From Struthidea cinerea (lineage: Eukaryota > Chordata > Aves > Passeriformes > Corcoracidae), in NCBI GenBank assembly GCA_013397865.1, contig VZTI01003650.1, positions 404,791 to 468,790 of the forward strand: a stretch of DNA of 64,000 bases, given 5' to 3'. The position numbers were made by a program, and so were the translations under genes. Position 1 is the first letter of the stretch, and each line of letters starts with the position of its first letter. This document shows positions 63,701 through 64,000 of this stretch, piece by piece. Below the pieces are notes generated by a model, which saw nothing but the letters and a program-made list of their open reading frames with translations, searched no databases and was not told the DNA's origin.

Positions 63701-64000
63701 ACCTTAGGACTGCAGAAAAGATAAATAAAACTTGTAATATCAATTAGCAAGATTTCAAAAAAAAACATTTTTTATTTTTGTGCCAGAAAAAATAAAAGAG
63801 CTCAAATATATGCTGTCTTTATTTTTGCTGTTGCAAAGCTTTCTGTGAAGAACATTTAGGACACTCCTCCCTTTCCACTTTCCCTTTTCAATTAACAAAA
63901 ATTGTCTCTCTCAAATGATACACAGTACAAGCCATAAAAACTGAAACACTGCTTTAGAAAACTGCATTAAAGTTAATTAAAAAAAAAAATCTTCAGAACT
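60783..64000 (-). other. TNFRSF19: TNFRSF19 intron upstream of the CRD exon (partial)
   Basis: This is A+T-rich sequence between the CRD exon and the window end. I looked on the minus strand for an exon with the first CRD (a C-x2-C-x2-C pattern ending before a lysine-glutamate junction) and for a signal peptide, and found neither. No repeats of note were seen beyond short homopolymers. Confidence 0.7.

Noticed and set aside
60783..64000. Search for the first CRD and signal-peptide exons of TNFRSF19
   Set aside because: No minus-strand frame with the expected cysteine spacing and splice sites was found, so the exons are presumed to lie beyond the window.

Overview
This window looks like nuclear DNA from a bird, probably a passerine. 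The evidence is GT-AG-spliced vertebrate genes in A+T-rich introns, several CR1 LINE fragments, and two solo retroviral LTRs with intact target-site duplications. The first LTR begins like a family I associate with songbird genomes; that is recall, not a search. It contains parts of two protein genes in convergent (tail-to-tail) order, the arrangement I recall for human 13q12.12. I see no operons, CRISPR arrays, tRNA or rRNA genes.

Layout. 1-6904 is the final intron of MIPEP (+ strand), holding an antisense CR1 reverse-transcriptase remnant and a 1,077-bp solo LTR. 6905-6999 is the last coding exon of MIPEP (mitochondrial intermediate peptidase), with a poly(A) signal at 7129-7134. About 7.16-24.17 kb is intergenic. 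It has no recognisable protein gene, a more G+C-rich middle (about 11.9-17.7 kb), two exon-like segments with good splice signals, and long poly-T/poly-A tracts. About 24.17-64 kb belongs to TNFRSF19 (TROY) on the - strand. It has a long A+T-rich candidate 3' UTR and six coding exons at 28863-29256, 31338-31440, 32183-32308, 33559-33723, 57747-57832 and 60604-60782. These join in phase to give 350 residues: the later extracellular cysteine-rich domains, the transmembrane helix and the whole cytoplasmic tail. The signal-peptide and first CRD exons were not found and should lie past 64000. The 24-kb intron holds a second solo LTR (593 bp, 6-bp duplication, antisense to the gene), a CR1 3' fragment and an assembly gap.

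The two genes are neighbours, not partners: MIPEP trims imported mitochondrial precursors, while TNFRSF19 is a cell-surface TNF-receptor-family protein. I found no convincing new biological system. The more useful observations are an in-frame alternative splice donor in TNFRSF19, two cleanly dated-by-structure solo LTRs, an imperfect palindrome, candidate unannotated exons, and a gap whose two edges share the same sequence.
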